From an uncultured Dehalococcoidia bacterium (GTDB taxonomy: Bacteria > Chloroflexota > Dehalococcoidia > Lucifugimonadales > CATQGZ01), in NCBI GenBank assembly GCA_958295685.1, contig OY282365.1, positions 186,001-250,000 on the forward strand: 64,000 bases of DNA, in the 5' to 3' direction. Made by a program: the position numbers and the translations under genes. The notes under the pieces are model-generated. The model saw nothing but the letters and a program-made list of their open reading frames with translations. It was not told the origin of the DNA and did no database searches. Position 1 is the first letter of the stretch, and every line of letters starts with the position of its first letter. This document shows, piece by piece, positions 52,430 through 61,207 of the stretch.

Positions 52430-53166
52430 CCCCGGATGCGCCCGCATGAAGCTCGAACCGGCCGCCTCCCGGGCACGCCTGGCCGACGCGGGTATCGGTC
52501 GGGCGTTGGGCGCGTCTTGTCCAGCACGACGAGAGACGCCGCGCGGCCCAACTCATCGACCCGCACGGTCATGACGTCCCGCACGCGCCCGCCCATCGCG
52601 CCGATGGCCTGCCTTCCATCTTCCAGCTCGCCGCCAACGTCTGCCCCCTTCTGCAAAATGACCCGTCCGCCGGTTCGGCAGAAGGGCAGGGTGATCTCCG
52701 CCAATGTCGCCACGCTGCCGACGGCCCTAGCCACCGCGAGGTCGAAGCTCTCCCTGAGACCGCCCCGGCGCGCCAGGGTCTCCGCTCTGTCGGTCAGGAC
52801 GTCCACCCCGGCCACTCCCAGCCGGTCTCTCAGCGCCTCCAGAAACACCGCCTTCCTGGCCGTCGCCTCCACCAGGGTCGCCTCACACGCGGGAAACGCT
52901 ATCTTCAGCGGCACGCCTGGGAGGCCTGCACCGCTGCCCACGTCCACGAGCCTGAGCCCTCGCTTCAGGACTCCCGGCGCCGCTAGGCTGACCGTCAGCG
53001 AATCCAGAAAGTGCCTCGTCTCGGCATCCTTCAGCGCCGTGTCCGAGGTGAGGCCGGCCCGCGCGTTCCACTCCGAGAGCATGGCGAGATATGTGCGAAA
53101 CTGCTCAATCTGGGCTGGATCGAGCTCGATGCCCATTGACGCGGCGCCCGCGCGCAGTCGATCCAC
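52426..53166 (-). CDS. rsmG: 16S rRNA (guanine-527-N7) methyltransferase RsmG
   Basis: 246 residues from a GTG with GGGAGG 7 bp upstream; an ATG ten codons further in is an alternative. It has the family N-terminal helix, LVDVGSGAGLPGVPLKIAFP for SAM, and the end PTPDRYPRRPGVPGRRPV, typical of RsmG. The tail of about 15 residues after that is unusual and overlaps the next gene. It modifies position 527 of 16S rRNA. Confidence 0.93.
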   Translation of the reverse strand: MDRLRAGAASMGIELDPAQIEQFRTYLAMLSEWNARAGLTSDTALKDAETRHFLDSLTVSLAAPGVLKRGLRLVDVGSGAGLPGVPLKIAFPACEATLVEATARKAVFLEALRDRLGVAGVDVLTDRAETLARRGGLRESFDLAVARAVGSVATLAEITLPFCRTGGRVILQKGADVGGELEDGRQAIGAMGGRVRDVMTVRVDELGRAASLVVLDKTRPTPDRYPRRPGVPGRRPVRASCGRIRG

Positions 53167-53227
53167 CCTCTGCCCTCCCGGTCGTCCGCGCGATTATAGC
53201 ACCGCGCGGCCCGTTGCAGAATCGCTG

Positions 53228-53256
53228 TTGACACCGGCGCGGATACCCGCTATCTT
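53228..53256 (+). promoter_or_regulatory. Promoter of the thiamine transport operon
   Basis: TTGACA (53228-53233), 17 bp, TATCTT (53251-53256). The start point would be near 53263, 15-20 nt before the riboswitch. Confidence 0.75.
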
Positions 53257-53276
53257 GGCCCCACAATCTAATACCT

Positions 53277-53375
53277 GCCCCGGGGGGAGCTTGGGAAGCC
53301 AGGCTGAGAGGTCCCGACTTGTTGGGACGACCCCGAAACCTGATCTGGGTAATGCCAGCGAAGGGACGCGGTCCT
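53277..53375 (+). promoter_or_regulatory. TPP riboswitch (THI box)
   Basis: The highly conserved GGCTGAGAG (53303-53311), ACCCCGAAACCTGATCTGG and GTAATGCCAGCGAAGGGA segments form the pyrophosphate and pyrimidine arms of the TPP aptamer. It is followed by a terminator hairpin and then thiBPQ, so it probably stops transcription when TPP is plentiful. Confidence 0.95.
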
Positions 53376-53385
53376 TCAGCAATTC

Positions 53386-53420
53386 AAGAGCCGTCCCAGA
53401 CAGGGGCGGCTCTTCTGCTT
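53386..53420 (+). terminator. Terminator hairpin of the TPP riboswitch
   Basis: AAGAGCCGTCCC and GGGGCGGCTCTT make a 12-bp stem with a five-base loop (one G-T pair), followed by CTGCTTTCT. The short GAAGGGAC/GTCCTTC hairpin before it can act as part of the switch. Confidence 0.75.
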
Positions 53421-53455
53421 TCTGATGGCCCTGGGGACAGGTGAAGGAGAGACAC

Positions 53456-54505
53456 GTGACATACAGAATCGCAGTGGCTGCCCTAGTCCTCTCGACGCTC
53501 GCGCTCCTGGCAGCCTGTGGCAGCCAGGACGAAGACCGCGAACTCGTCATCATGACGCACGACAGCTTCGACGTCGGCGAGGACGTCATCGCCGAATTCG
53601 AGCAGGCCAACGACGCCACCGTCGTCATCCTGAAGGCCGGAGACGCAGGCCTCGTCCTCAACCGAGCGATCCTGGAGAAGGGCAACCCGTCCGCCGACCT
53701 GCTCTTCGGCATCGACAACACCTATCTCGGACGCGCCCTCGACGAGGAGATCTTCGACCCATACAGGCCCGACAACCTCGACTCGGTGCCCGACCACCTG
53801 ATCCTCGACGACACCAACCACGTCACCCCCATCGACTACGGATACGTCCTCCTCAACTACGACAAGGCATTCCTGCAAGAAGCGGGCATGTCCCCTCCAT
53901 CCACCTTGGAGGAGCTGACACGCCCCGAATGGAAGGGCAGGCTGGTCGTGCAGAACCCGGCCTCCTCTTCCCCCGGCCTCGCCTTCCTCATAGCGACCAT
54001 AGCCTACTTCGGAGAGGACGACGATTACGACTACCTCGACTTCTGGGCCGACCTCAGGGCCAACGGCCTCCTCGTCAGAGACGGCTGGAGCGACGCCTAC
54101 TGGACCGACTTCTCCATGTACGGCGGGGACTATCCCCTAGTCGTAAGCTACGCCACCAGCCCGGCCGCCGAGGTCTTCTTCTCGGAGACCGAGCTCGGCG
54201 AGGCCCCGACCGGCAACGTCCTGATCGACAACGCCGCCTTCCTCCAGATCGAGGGCATCGGCGTGCTAAAGGGCGCCAACAGCAGGAACCTCGCCAGGCG
54301 GTTCATCGACTTCGCGCTAGACACCCGCTTCCAGGAGGACTTCCCGGACAAAATGTTCGTATACCCCGCCAACAGCGATGCGAAGACCCCCGAATTCTTC
54401 AGATTCGCCGAGGTCCCGGCCCAGCCCGCCCGCATCGGGCCGGCCGAGATAGGCGAGAAGCGCGAGAAGTGGATCGACGCCTGGACGGACGTCGTCCTGC
54501 GATGA
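53456..54505 (+). CDS. thiB: Thiamine ABC transporter, substrate-binding lipoprotein
   Basis: 349 residues from the GTG at 53456 with GGAGA 6 bp upstream; a GTG at 53441 is also in frame. A signal peptide ends in the lipobox LLAAC (Cys21), so it is a lipoprotein. The mature chain is a type II binding protein with LVIMTHDSFDVGEDV at the start and SADLLFGIDNTYLGRAL, as in TbpA/ThiB. It follows a TPP riboswitch, which fixes the substrate class as thiamine or a relative. Confidence 0.93.
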   Translation: MTYRIAVAALVLSTLALLAACGSQDEDRELVIMTHDSFDVGEDVIAEFEQANDATVVILKAGDAGLVLNRAILEKGNPSADLLFGIDNTYLGRALDEEIFDPYRPDNLDSVPDHLILDDTNHVTPIDYGYVLLNYDKAFLQEAGMSPPSTLEELTRPEWKGRLVVQNPASSSPGLAFLIATIAYFGEDDDYDYLDFWADLRANGLLVRDGWSDAYWTDFSMYGGDYPLVVSYATSPAAEVFFSETELGEAPTGNVLIDNAAFLQIEGIGVLKGANSRNLARRFIDFALDTRFQEDFPDKMFVYPANSDAKTPEFFRFAEVPAQPARIGPAEIGEKREKWIDAWTDVVLR

Positions 54506-54554
54506 GCAGTCCGTCCATCCTTCGCCGTGGGAGGCGCATAGACTGGGATGCGGA

Positions 54555-56213
54555 GTGACTCTTACGCCGCGCCGTATCCTGATACTGCTCCCCCTCGCAT
54601 ACCTGGCGCTGTTCTTCGTCTATCCCCTCCTGGCGATTCTGGGCAGGAGCCTCGACGGCAGCGCCTTCGGACTCGACCCCTTCGTCAGGCTGCTCGGCGA
54701 CTCCTACTACCTGGGGCGTATCTGGTTCACCACATGGCAGGCCGCCGTTTCGACACTCCTCACACTCGCCGTCGGTCTGCCCGTGGCCTACCTGTTCGCC
54801 AGGCGCGAGTTCCCCGGCAAGACCGCACTGAAGGCCGTGTCCACCGTCCCCTTCGTCATGCCAACCATCGTCGTCGCGACCGGATTCGTCGCCCTGCTCG
54901 GCTCACGCGGCCTCCTGAACACCTTCCTGATGGACATCTTCGGCCTCGAATCGCCGCCCATCAGGGTCGCCAACACGCTGGCTCTCATCCTGGCCGCCCA
55001 CGCCTTCTACAACTACGCGATAGTCGTGAGGATAGTCTCCGCATTCTGGGCCAACGTCGACCCCAGCGCCGAGGAGTCAGCCGCCATGCTCGGCGCCGGA
55101 CGAATCCGCGCCTTCCTCCACGTCACCCTCCCGATCCTCATGCCGGCCATCGTCTCCTCCGCGCTCCTCGCCTTCGCCTTCTCGTTCACCTCGTTCGGCG
55201 TCATTCTGGTACTCGGCGGCCCTGAGTTCGCCACGCTGGAGGTCTCGATCTACGAACTGGCGGCCAGGCTCTTCCGGCTCGAGCTCGCAGCCGCCCTCGC
55301 CATCGTCCAGATGGCCTTCACATACGTATTCCTGCTGGTCTACGCCTGGCTCCAGAGGCGAGCCTCCGTACCGGTGGGAATCGTCCCCCGCGAGGCCGTG
55401 GCGCGCCCCGCAAGGCGCGCGGGCGAGACCGTCCTCGTCTTCGCGCTGGCCCTGGGCGTGCTGGTACTCCTCTCCCCCCTCCTCTCACTCGTCGAGCGCG
55501 CCGCCAGCGTCGGCGGCGGCTACTCGCTCGACCACTTCCGCGGCCTCTTCTCGAACGAGCGAGGGTCGTACTTCTACCTCTCACCCGTCATGATCGTGTG
55601 GAACTCCCTCCGCTTCGCGGGCGCGGCCATGGTCGTCTCCCTCGCTGTCGGAGCCGTCTCCGCATACTTCCTCAGCCGGCCCCGGCGGCGCGGAACCAGC
55701 GCCGCCGACGCCCTGTTCATGATGCCGCTCGGCGTCTCCGCCCTCATCATGGGCTTCGGTTTCCTCGTCGCCTTCAACCGCGGCCCCATCGACCTCCGAG
55801 GCTCGTGGGTGATACTGGTCGCCGCGCACTCCCTCCTCGCGTATCCGTTCGTCATAAGAACCCTGCTCCCCGTGCTCAGAGGGCTGCCCCCCGCACTGAG
55901 AGAGGCCGCGGCCATCCTCGGCGCGTCCCCGGTCAGAGCCTTCCTCCACGTCGATCTGCCCATAATCTCCCGCGCCCTGCTCGTAGGAGCCGCCTTCGCC
56001 TTCGCCGTGTCGATGGGCGAGTTCGGGGCATCCCTTCTGCTCGTGCGTCCCGAGTTCGCCACCATGCCGGTCGCCATATTCCGCCTCCTGTCACAGCCGG
56101 GGGAGGCCAACCTCGGACAGGCGCTCGCCATGAGCAGCCTGCTCATGGCAGTCGTCGCGCTGGGATTCGCGGCCATCGAGAGGTTCCGCTATCGAGACGT
56201 GGGAGGCTTCTGA
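54555..56213 (+). CDS. thiP: Thiamine ABC transporter permease
   Basis: 552 residues from a GTG start: two fused permease halves, as in ThiP. The EAA loops are EESAAMLGAGRIRAFLHVTLP and LREAAAILGASPVRAFLHVDLP. About 12 hydrophobic helices are visible. The stop overlaps the ATPase start (TGATG). Confidence 0.93.
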   Translation: MTLTPRRILILLPLAYLALFFVYPLLAILGRSLDGSAFGLDPFVRLLGDSYYLGRIWFTTWQAAVSTLLTLAVGLPVAYLFARREFPGKTALKAVSTVPFVMPTIVVATGFVALLGSRGLLNTFLMDIFGLESPPIRVANTLALILAAHAFYNYAIVVRIVSAFWANVDPSAEESAAMLGAGRIRAFLHVTLPILMPAIVSSALLAFAFSFTSFGVILVLGGPEFATLEVSIYELAARLFRLELAAALAIVQMAFTYVFLLVYAWLQRRASVPVGIVPREAVARPARRAGETVLVFALALGVLVLLSPLLSLVERAASVGGGYSLDHFRGLFSNERGSYFYLSPVMIVWNSLRFAGAAMVVSLAVGAVSAYFLSRPRRRGTSAADALFMMPLGVSALIMGFGFLVAFNRGPIDLRGSWVILVAAHSLLAYPFVIRTLLPVLRGLPPALREAAAILGASPVRAFLHVDLPIISRALLVGAAFAFAVSMGEFGASLLLVRPEFATMPVAIFRLLSQPGEANLGQALAMSSLLMAVVALGFAAIERFRYRDVGGF

Positions 56214-57289
56214 TGACGCTGCTCGCTCTGGACGCCCTCCACAAGAGCTTCGGCGCAGCCGTCGCGGTGGACGGCGTCTCCCTGACCGTCCACAGGGGAG
56301 AGATCGTCTGCCTCCTGGGCCCCAGCGGATGCGGCAAGACCACCCTCCTGCGCCTCGTGGCAGGCCTCGAAGAACCCGACTCCGGCTCCATCTCCTTCGA
56401 CGGACGCTCCCTCGACGGCGTCCCGCCCAGAGACCGCGGCTTCGGACTCATGTTCCAGGACCTCGCCCTCTTCCCGCACATGGACGTCCTCGGCAACGTC
56501 TCCTTCGGACTCCGAATGCAGAAACACCCCAAAGATGAGGCCGCCCGACGGGTCGAACGGCTCCTGGAAATGGTCGACCTTGCAGGCTTCGGACGTCGCA
56601 AGGTGCACCAGCTATCCGGCGGCGAGCGTCAGCGCGTCGCCCTCGCGCGGTCACTCGCCCCAGGCCCCAGACTCCTCATGCTCGACGAACCCCTCGGCTC
56701 CCTCGACAGAAGCCTCCGCGAGTCCCTTCAGGTTCAGGTCCGCTCGATTCTCAAAGAGGTCGGCGTGACCGCAATCTACGTCACCCACGACAGGGACGAG
56801 GCGTTCGCCATGTCCGACCGAATGGTCGTCATGGAGCGCGGCGCTGTCGTGCAGGCGGGCGCCCCGGAAGACATGTTCCGCGCCCCAGCCAGCGAGCTCG
56901 TCGCCCGGTCGCTGGGACTCAGAAACGCTATGCCCGGAACCATGACCCGGTCGCGCGTCGAGACGAGAGTCGAGTGCGCCCTCGGCGCGCTCGTCGTCGA
57001 TTCGGTCGACCAGCCGGCCCATGACGGCAGAGTGCTCGTGCTCATCGACGAAAGGCGCGCGCTCCCGCGCCCGGCCGCCGACGCCCGCGGCGCCGACCCC
57101 AACCACGTGCGCGGCGTCGTGGAAAGCCGCCGCTTCCACGCAGGCGAGATCGAAGTGCTCGTCCGCGTCGGCCCCAACCGGAAAGCCCTCGCCTGCCTGC
57201 TCCAACCCGACAGCGCCAACCTCAGCGAAGGAGACCAGGTCTCCGTAACGATCCCGCCCGACGCCATCCGCCTGATCGCCGCCCGCTGA
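56213..57289 (+). CDS. thiQ: Thiamine ABC transporter ATP-binding protein
   Basis: 358 residues from the ATG at 56213; the longer open frame upstream is a shadow of thiP. Walker A is LLGPSGCGKTTLLRL, the signature LSGGERQRVALARSL and Walker B LLMLDEPLGSLD. A C-terminal TOBE-like domain of about 110 residues extends it beyond the E. coli ThiQ length, as in other CUT/POT-type ATPases. It completes the thiamine uptake operon. Confidence 0.92.
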   Translation: MTLLALDALHKSFGAAVAVDGVSLTVHRGEIVCLLGPSGCGKTTLLRLVAGLEEPDSGSISFDGRSLDGVPPRDRGFGLMFQDLALFPHMDVLGNVSFGLRMQKHPKDEAARRVERLLEMVDLAGFGRRKVHQLSGGERQRVALARSLAPGPRLLMLDEPLGSLDRSLRESLQVQVRSILKEVGVTAIYVTHDRDEAFAMSDRMVVMERGAVVQAGAPEDMFRAPASELVARSLGLRNAMPGTMTRSRVETRVECALGALVVDSVDQPAHDGRVLVLIDERRALPRPAADARGADPNHVRGVVESRRFHAGEIEVLVRVGPNRKALACLLQPDSANLSEGDQVSVTIPPDAIRLIAAR

Positions 57290-57309
57290 CACCGCGATCT
57301 GGCCGCGCC

Positions 57310-57318
57310 TGCTATAGT
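57310..57318 (+). promoter_or_regulatory. Extended -10 promoter of the methyltransferase gene
   Basis: TGCTATAGT, an extended -10 box, ends only 9 bp before the ATG, so the transcript is nearly leaderless. No ribosome site is present between them. Confidence 0.5.
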
Positions 57319-57327
57319 ACGTCGGTC

Positions 57328-58059
57328 ATGGACCTGAACCGGAGACTCAGAACCCAGTGGACGGAATCGGCCCAGGACTGGATCCGACAGGACCAGGCCA
57401 TACGCGTCGACATGCTGGACTCCTGGATGCTGAACGCCCTGGGAGACGTGTCCGGCAGGGACGTCATCGACGTCGGCTGCGGCGAGGGCCGATTCTGCCG
57501 GCTGCTGTCAGAGCTCGGCGCCCGGGTAACCGGCATCGACCTCACCGAGCCGCTGATCGAGCGCGCCCGCTGCCTCGGCTCAGGACGGGAGTCATACCTA
57601 ATCGGTGACGCCGAAAACCTGGCCGGAATCGACGATGAGAGCTTCGACGCCGCCGTCTCATACATCGTGCTGGTCGACCTGCTGGACTACCGCGCTGCCA
57701 TCGACGCGGCGTTCCGCGTCCTGCGCCCCGGCGGCCGGTTCGTCGTCTGCATCGTGCACCCGATGCGCATGGCGGTAGCCGGTGGCTGGATAAGGCGCGG
57801 ATCGGAAAAACTGTTCTATCCGCTTGACGACTACACCAAGGAAGGCCCGCGCGAGTTCCTCATGGTGGGCCGAAAATTCCTCAACATCCACCGCACCCTG
57901 TCGAGCTACGTCTCCGCGTTCCTAGCGACCGGATTCGTGCTCGAAGGACTCTGGGAGCCTGTGCCCTCGGACGAGCAGCTGACCGCACATCCAGACTTCG
58001 AGGACGAACTCCGAGCGCCGAACTTCCTCATCTACTCCCTGAGGAAACCCCGCGCGTAG
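57328..58059 (+). CDS. Class I SAM-dependent methyltransferase
   Basis: 243 residues. Motif I is VIDVGCGEGRFCRLL (46-60), with VTGIDLTEP at motif II and GDAENLAGIDDESFDAAVS for motif III. The C-terminal half is the variable substrate domain. The methyl acceptor is unknown. It stands alone after the thiamine operon. Confidence 0.88.
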   Translation: MDLNRRLRTQWTESAQDWIRQDQAIRVDMLDSWMLNALGDVSGRDVIDVGCGEGRFCRLLSELGARVTGIDLTEPLIERARCLGSGRESYLIGDAENLAGIDDESFDAAVSYIVLVDLLDYRAAIDAAFRVLRPGGRFVVCIVHPMRMAVAGGWIRRGSEKLFYPLDDYTKEGPREFLMVGRKFLNIHRTLSSYVSAFLATGFVLEGLWEPVPSDEQLTAHPDFEDELRAPNFLIYSLRKPRA

Positions 58060-58162
58060 CGCCCTGAAGCAGCAGAGCCGAGCAGCATCGCATCCCCCCA
58101 TCCGTCATCCCCGCGAAAACCCGTCCTGATACGGCGCCTCATCCGCCATTCAGCGAAAGCCT

Positions 58163-58210
58163 GCCCCGCCCCACTGACCACTGACCACTGACCACTCGCC
58201 ACTGACCACT
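58163..58210. repeat. Heptamer tract (ACTGACC)n
   Basis: About six 7-bp units, ACTGACC with one ACTCGCC variant; inverted relative of the tract at 28808-28850. Confidence 0.75.
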
Positions 58211-58282
58211 GTTCTCCCCCCTCTGGCAGGGAGTCTGAGGAGCACCTCTCCTTCCCCACTGACCACTGTCCCCCTAGGGGGT

Positions 58283-58303
58283 CTGGGGCTTTGCCCCCAG
58301 TTT
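58283..58303 (+). terminator. Terminator-like hairpin of a dispersed repeat
   Basis: CTGGGGC, loop TTT, GCCCCCAG, then TTTC. The flanking GTCTGGGG and CCCAGCCGTC sequences recur at 63020-63170 after xseA. It could stop transcription from the methyltransferase gene. Confidence 0.6.
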
Positions 58304-58427
58304 CAAATGGGTGGGTGGGCGGGGAACCCAGCCGTCCGCTTATCAGGACTACACCGAATTAGGCGGAGGGGTCTGCTCCCCAATCCTGACAATCCCCCAA
58401 TCCTGAGAATCCTGATTCAGACAACCC

Positions 58428-58790
58428 TTGACAGCCCCGAACCGCTGTGCTAGAGTATGCCCATGACACAGCCGCCTCTCTCCACAAACCGCCCGCAGGA
58501 CTCCTGCATCGCCTGCGTTGACCTGTCAGATAGTGTCACAAAAGTGTCACAAACTGTCACAAAAGTGTCAGATAAGTGTCACATAACTGTCAGATAAGTG
58601 TCACATAACTGTCACATAGTGTCACGTAATTCCGAGCCGTATAAGGCCCTCCCAGCTACGAAATGGCCGCGAAATGCCCGCAAAATCCGACACTTTCGCA
58701 AAAAATTTCCCGCCGCCGCCGAGCCCCGGAGGCCCCCGGACGCAAGGACCGGCGCGTCGCCCCAGTCAACCAGGTGGAGAATTGGGGGCC
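58428..58790 (+). repeat. Promoter/word-array element, copy C
   Basis: TTGACA (58428-58433), 17 bp, TAGAGT (58451-58456), ATG at 58463. Ten TGTCA words start at 58524, 58534, 58545, 58555, 58566, 58577, 58588, 58599, 58610 and 58620. The core CCCTCCCAGCTACGAAATG lies at 58647-58665, one change from copies A and B. CGACACTTTCG near 58688 pairs with AAAGTGTCA words with one mismatch. Homology to copy B continues to about 58785. Confidence 0.82.
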
Positions 58791-59007
58791 GCAAAGACAC
58801 TCTTGAGTAACAGGAGCCTGTCCAAGCTGCCGCGAGCCAGGCCGAAGAGTCTGCGGTCGGTGGGGTCGCGTGCCAGTACGGTGGACCGAGTCGAGACACT
58901 TCTTCATAGACGCCTACTGATCTGGGACGGGTCCATCCGGTAACCGTTCGTTGCCGCAGCATGGCCCGTTTGGTACCATTGAACGTAGCTAGGAGTATCC
59001 CACGGTC

Positions 59008-59580
59008 ATGGCCTCCCCAAACATAGTGCTGAAAGACGTCACCAGGGAAGATGTCGCCCGAATCCGCGAGTGGCTCACACACGAAGAAGTCTCCGAGAGC
59101 TGGTTCGGGCGCTACTCGTACGGCGACCCCGCCCACCTCGGCTACCACCCGGACGAGATGGAGACCGCGGACGACCGCGACTGGGAGCACGTCTTCAACA
59201 ACCCCGAGCACCGAATCCTCTCCGTCTACACACAGGATGGCGAGCACGTCGGAGAGGTACACGTAGCCATCGAGGAGTCGCTGGGCGATGGCCAGCTCTC
59301 CATTCTCATAGGACGCTCCGACCTGTGGCACCACGGCTACGGCACCGCGGCCCTCCGCGCCACTCTCGACGCGGCCTTCAAGGAATACGGCCTCTTTCGG
59401 GTCTGGGTGGATGTCCCGGAATACAACGAAGCGGCGCTGGCTCTGTTCCGACGCGTCGGCTTCGTCCATGAGGGCACGCTGCGCAAGAGCCGACCGCATG
59501 AAGGCTCCAGGTTCGACTCGGTCGTCATGGGCATGTTGGCCGCCGAGTACGAGCAGCGAGCCGCTGCCGGAGGCTCCTGA
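59008..59580 (+). CDS. GNAT acetyltransferase (RimJ/RimL type)
   Basis: 190 residues. The acetyl-CoA loop region is SDLWHHGYGTAALRA, and the C-terminal part (EYGLFRVWVDVPEYNEAALALFRRVGFVHEGTLRK) is the RimJ/L signature. It acetylates an amine, either a protein N-terminus or a small molecule. It lies alone, 90 bp before aroQ; a promoter was not found. Confidence 0.9.
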   Translation: MASPNIVLKDVTREDVARIREWLTHEEVSESWFGRYSYGDPAHLGYHPDEMETADDRDWEHVFNNPEHRILSVYTQDGEHVGEVHVAIEESLGDGQLSILIGRSDLWHHGYGTAALRATLDAAFKEYGLFRVWVDVPEYNEAALALFRRVGFVHEGTLRKSRPHEGSRFDSVVMGMLAAEYEQRAAAGGS

Positions 59581-59670
59581 TCATCGAACCCCACACCGTC
59601 CCATCACCCCGCCGCGCCTGGAGGGTCATCCAACGCCGCCGGATGGCGGGGATGTGACCCGGAACCCGCC

Positions 59671-60105
59671 ATGAAGATCCTCGTCATAAACGGCCCCAAC
59701 CTCAACATGCTCGGCTCCAGAGACCCCTCCAAGTACGGCACAATGACCCTCGAAGACGTCGAGCGGCTCATTGAAGACAAGGCGCGAGACCTGAACGTCG
59801 AGGTCGAGTTCTTCCAGTCGAACTACGAGGGAGCCATCGTCGAGCGCGTCCAGGCCGCCGGAGCGGAGGGCGTGGTGATCAACGCCGGCGCCCTGACCCA
59901 CTACGGACTGTCGATGCGGGATGCCCTCGTAGACTCGCGCCTCCCAATCGTCGAAGTCCACATGTCGAACATACACGCCCGCGAGGAGTTCCGGCACAGG
60001 TCGGTCATCGCCGACGTCGCCGTCGGCCAGATTGCCGGACTCGGCTGGCGCGGCTACCTGTTCGCCCTGGAATTCCTGGCCGGAAGGCTCAGAGAGGAGA
60101 CATGA
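59671..60105 (+). CDS. aroQ: Type II 3-dehydroquinate dehydratase
   Basis: 144 residues, the family length; dodecamer-type shikimate pathway enzyme. NGPNLNMLGSRDPSKYG holds the catalytic Tyr, EVHMSNIHAREEFRHRS the substrate-binding His-x-Ser-Asn. The loop usually written NPGAYTH reads NAGALTH here, so a Pro and a Tyr are changed although the His remains. The next gene starts 1 bp after the stop. Confidence 0.93.
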   Translation: MKILVINGPNLNMLGSRDPSKYGTMTLEDVERLIEDKARDLNVEVEFFQSNYEGAIVERVQAAGAEGVVINAGALTHYGLSMRDALVDSRLPIVEVHMSNIHAREEFRHRSVIADVAVGQIAGLGWRGYLFALEFLAGRLREET

Positions 60106-60106
60106 A

Positions 60107-61195
60107 TTGAGCATCCCAGCGCGACTGGAGAACCTGAGGCGCAGGCTCCCCGAAAACGACCTCGACGCGCTCCTGATCTCGACCCCAGAGAACCGGAGGT
60201 ATGCGTCCGGGTTCGCCGGATCCGCAGGATACCTGCTGGTCTCCAAGGATGACGCCGCGCTCGCAACAGACTTCCGATACGTCGAGCAGGCAGGAAACCA
60301 GGCCCCCGACTTCCGCGTGGTCAGAATCTCAACCGCCCTCGACTGGTTCACCGAACTGGTCGCCGACCTCCGACTGCGGCGCGTGGGCTTCGAGAGCCAC
60401 GGCGTGACTCACTCCTTCCACCAGGCCCTCCAAAAGGCGGTCGCAGAGATGGAACAGGCCGATCGACCGGAGCTCGTGCCCACGAGGGATGTCGTCGAGC
60501 TCGTCAGGGTCGTGAAGGACCCTGACGAGCTCGACCTGATTACCCGCGCCGTCGAGCTGGCGGACGTGGCCTTCGACTCCGTCTCCCCAGGCATAGCCCC
60601 GGGAATGTCTGAACGGGAGGTCGCGTGGGAACTCGAAAAAACCATGCGCGAAGCCGGAGCCGACGGCCTCTCCTTCGACATCATAGTGGGGTCGGGGCCG
60701 AACGGCGCCCTGCCGCACCACCGGGCAGGGGAGCGCGTCATACAAGACGGCGACCCCATCGTCATAGACATGGGCGCAGTCTATCAGGGGTACTGCAGCG
60801 ACCTATCCCGCACCATCTTCGTCGGCCGGCCCGACGATACCTTCAGGGAGGTATACGACACCGTCCTCCAAGCGCAGCTTCTGGCCGAAGAGAGCGCGGC
60901 TGAGGGAATGACCGGCGTCGACGTGGACCGGGTCGCGCGCGGCGTCATTGAGGACGCCGGCCACGGCGGCGAGTTCGGGCACGGCCTGGGACACGGCGTC
61001 GGTCTCGCCATCCACGAGCTTCCCACCCTGAGCCCGCGCGGAAGCGAGGACCCGATCCGGGATGGCATGGTGTTCACCATCGAACCCGGCATATACGTAT
61101 CCGGCTGGGGCGGCGTGCGCATCGAGGACATGGCGGTCCTCGAAGACGGACGCGCCCGTGTGCTCAGCAAGGCCCGCAAGCTCGACCTGTCTTAG
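60107..61195 (+). CDS. Xaa-Pro aminopeptidase family metallopeptidase
   Basis: 362 residues from the TTG at 60107, chosen because AGGAGA lies 6 bp upstream; the open frame before it lies inside aroQ. The pita-bread fold is shown by its metal ligands: Asp221 and Asp232 (VIDMGAVYQGYCSD), His296 (GHGLGHGVG), Glu in TIEPGIYV and Glu in RIEDMAVL. It removes N-terminal residues before proline. It is placed between aroQ and efp, a common order in bacteria. Confidence 0.93.
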   Translation: MSIPARLENLRRRLPENDLDALLISTPENRRYASGFAGSAGYLLVSKDDAALATDFRYVEQAGNQAPDFRVVRISTALDWFTELVADLRLRRVGFESHGVTHSFHQALQKAVAEMEQADRPELVPTRDVVELVRVVKDPDELDLITRAVELADVAFDSVSPGIAPGMSEREVAWELEKTMREAGADGLSFDIIVGSGPNGALPHHRAGERVIQDGDPIVIDMGAVYQGYCSDLSRTIFVGRPDDTFREVYDTVLQAQLLAEESAAEGMTGVDVDRVARGVIEDAGHGGEFGHGLGHGVGLAIHELPTLSPRGSEDPIRDGMVFTIEPGIYVSGWGGVRIEDMAVLEDGRARVLSKARKLDLS

Positions 61196-61207
61196 CGAGG
61201 GAACCAC

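Larger units (their letters stand above)
58060..59007. other. 948-bp intergenic region with repeats and copy C
   Basis: In order: an uninformative 100 bp; the (ACTGACC)n tract (58163-58210); a CTGGGGC/GCCCCAG hairpin with T run (58283-58303); a dispersed repeat shared with the region after xseA (to about 58360); AATCCTGA repeats; copy C of the word-array element; and about 200 bp before the GNAT gene with nothing recognised. No protein gene is supported. Confidence 0.7.

Noticed and set aside
58160..58210. Heptamer tracts as a special system
   Set aside because: Short ACTGACC tracts are common simple repeats in bacterial genomes; only noted as repeats.
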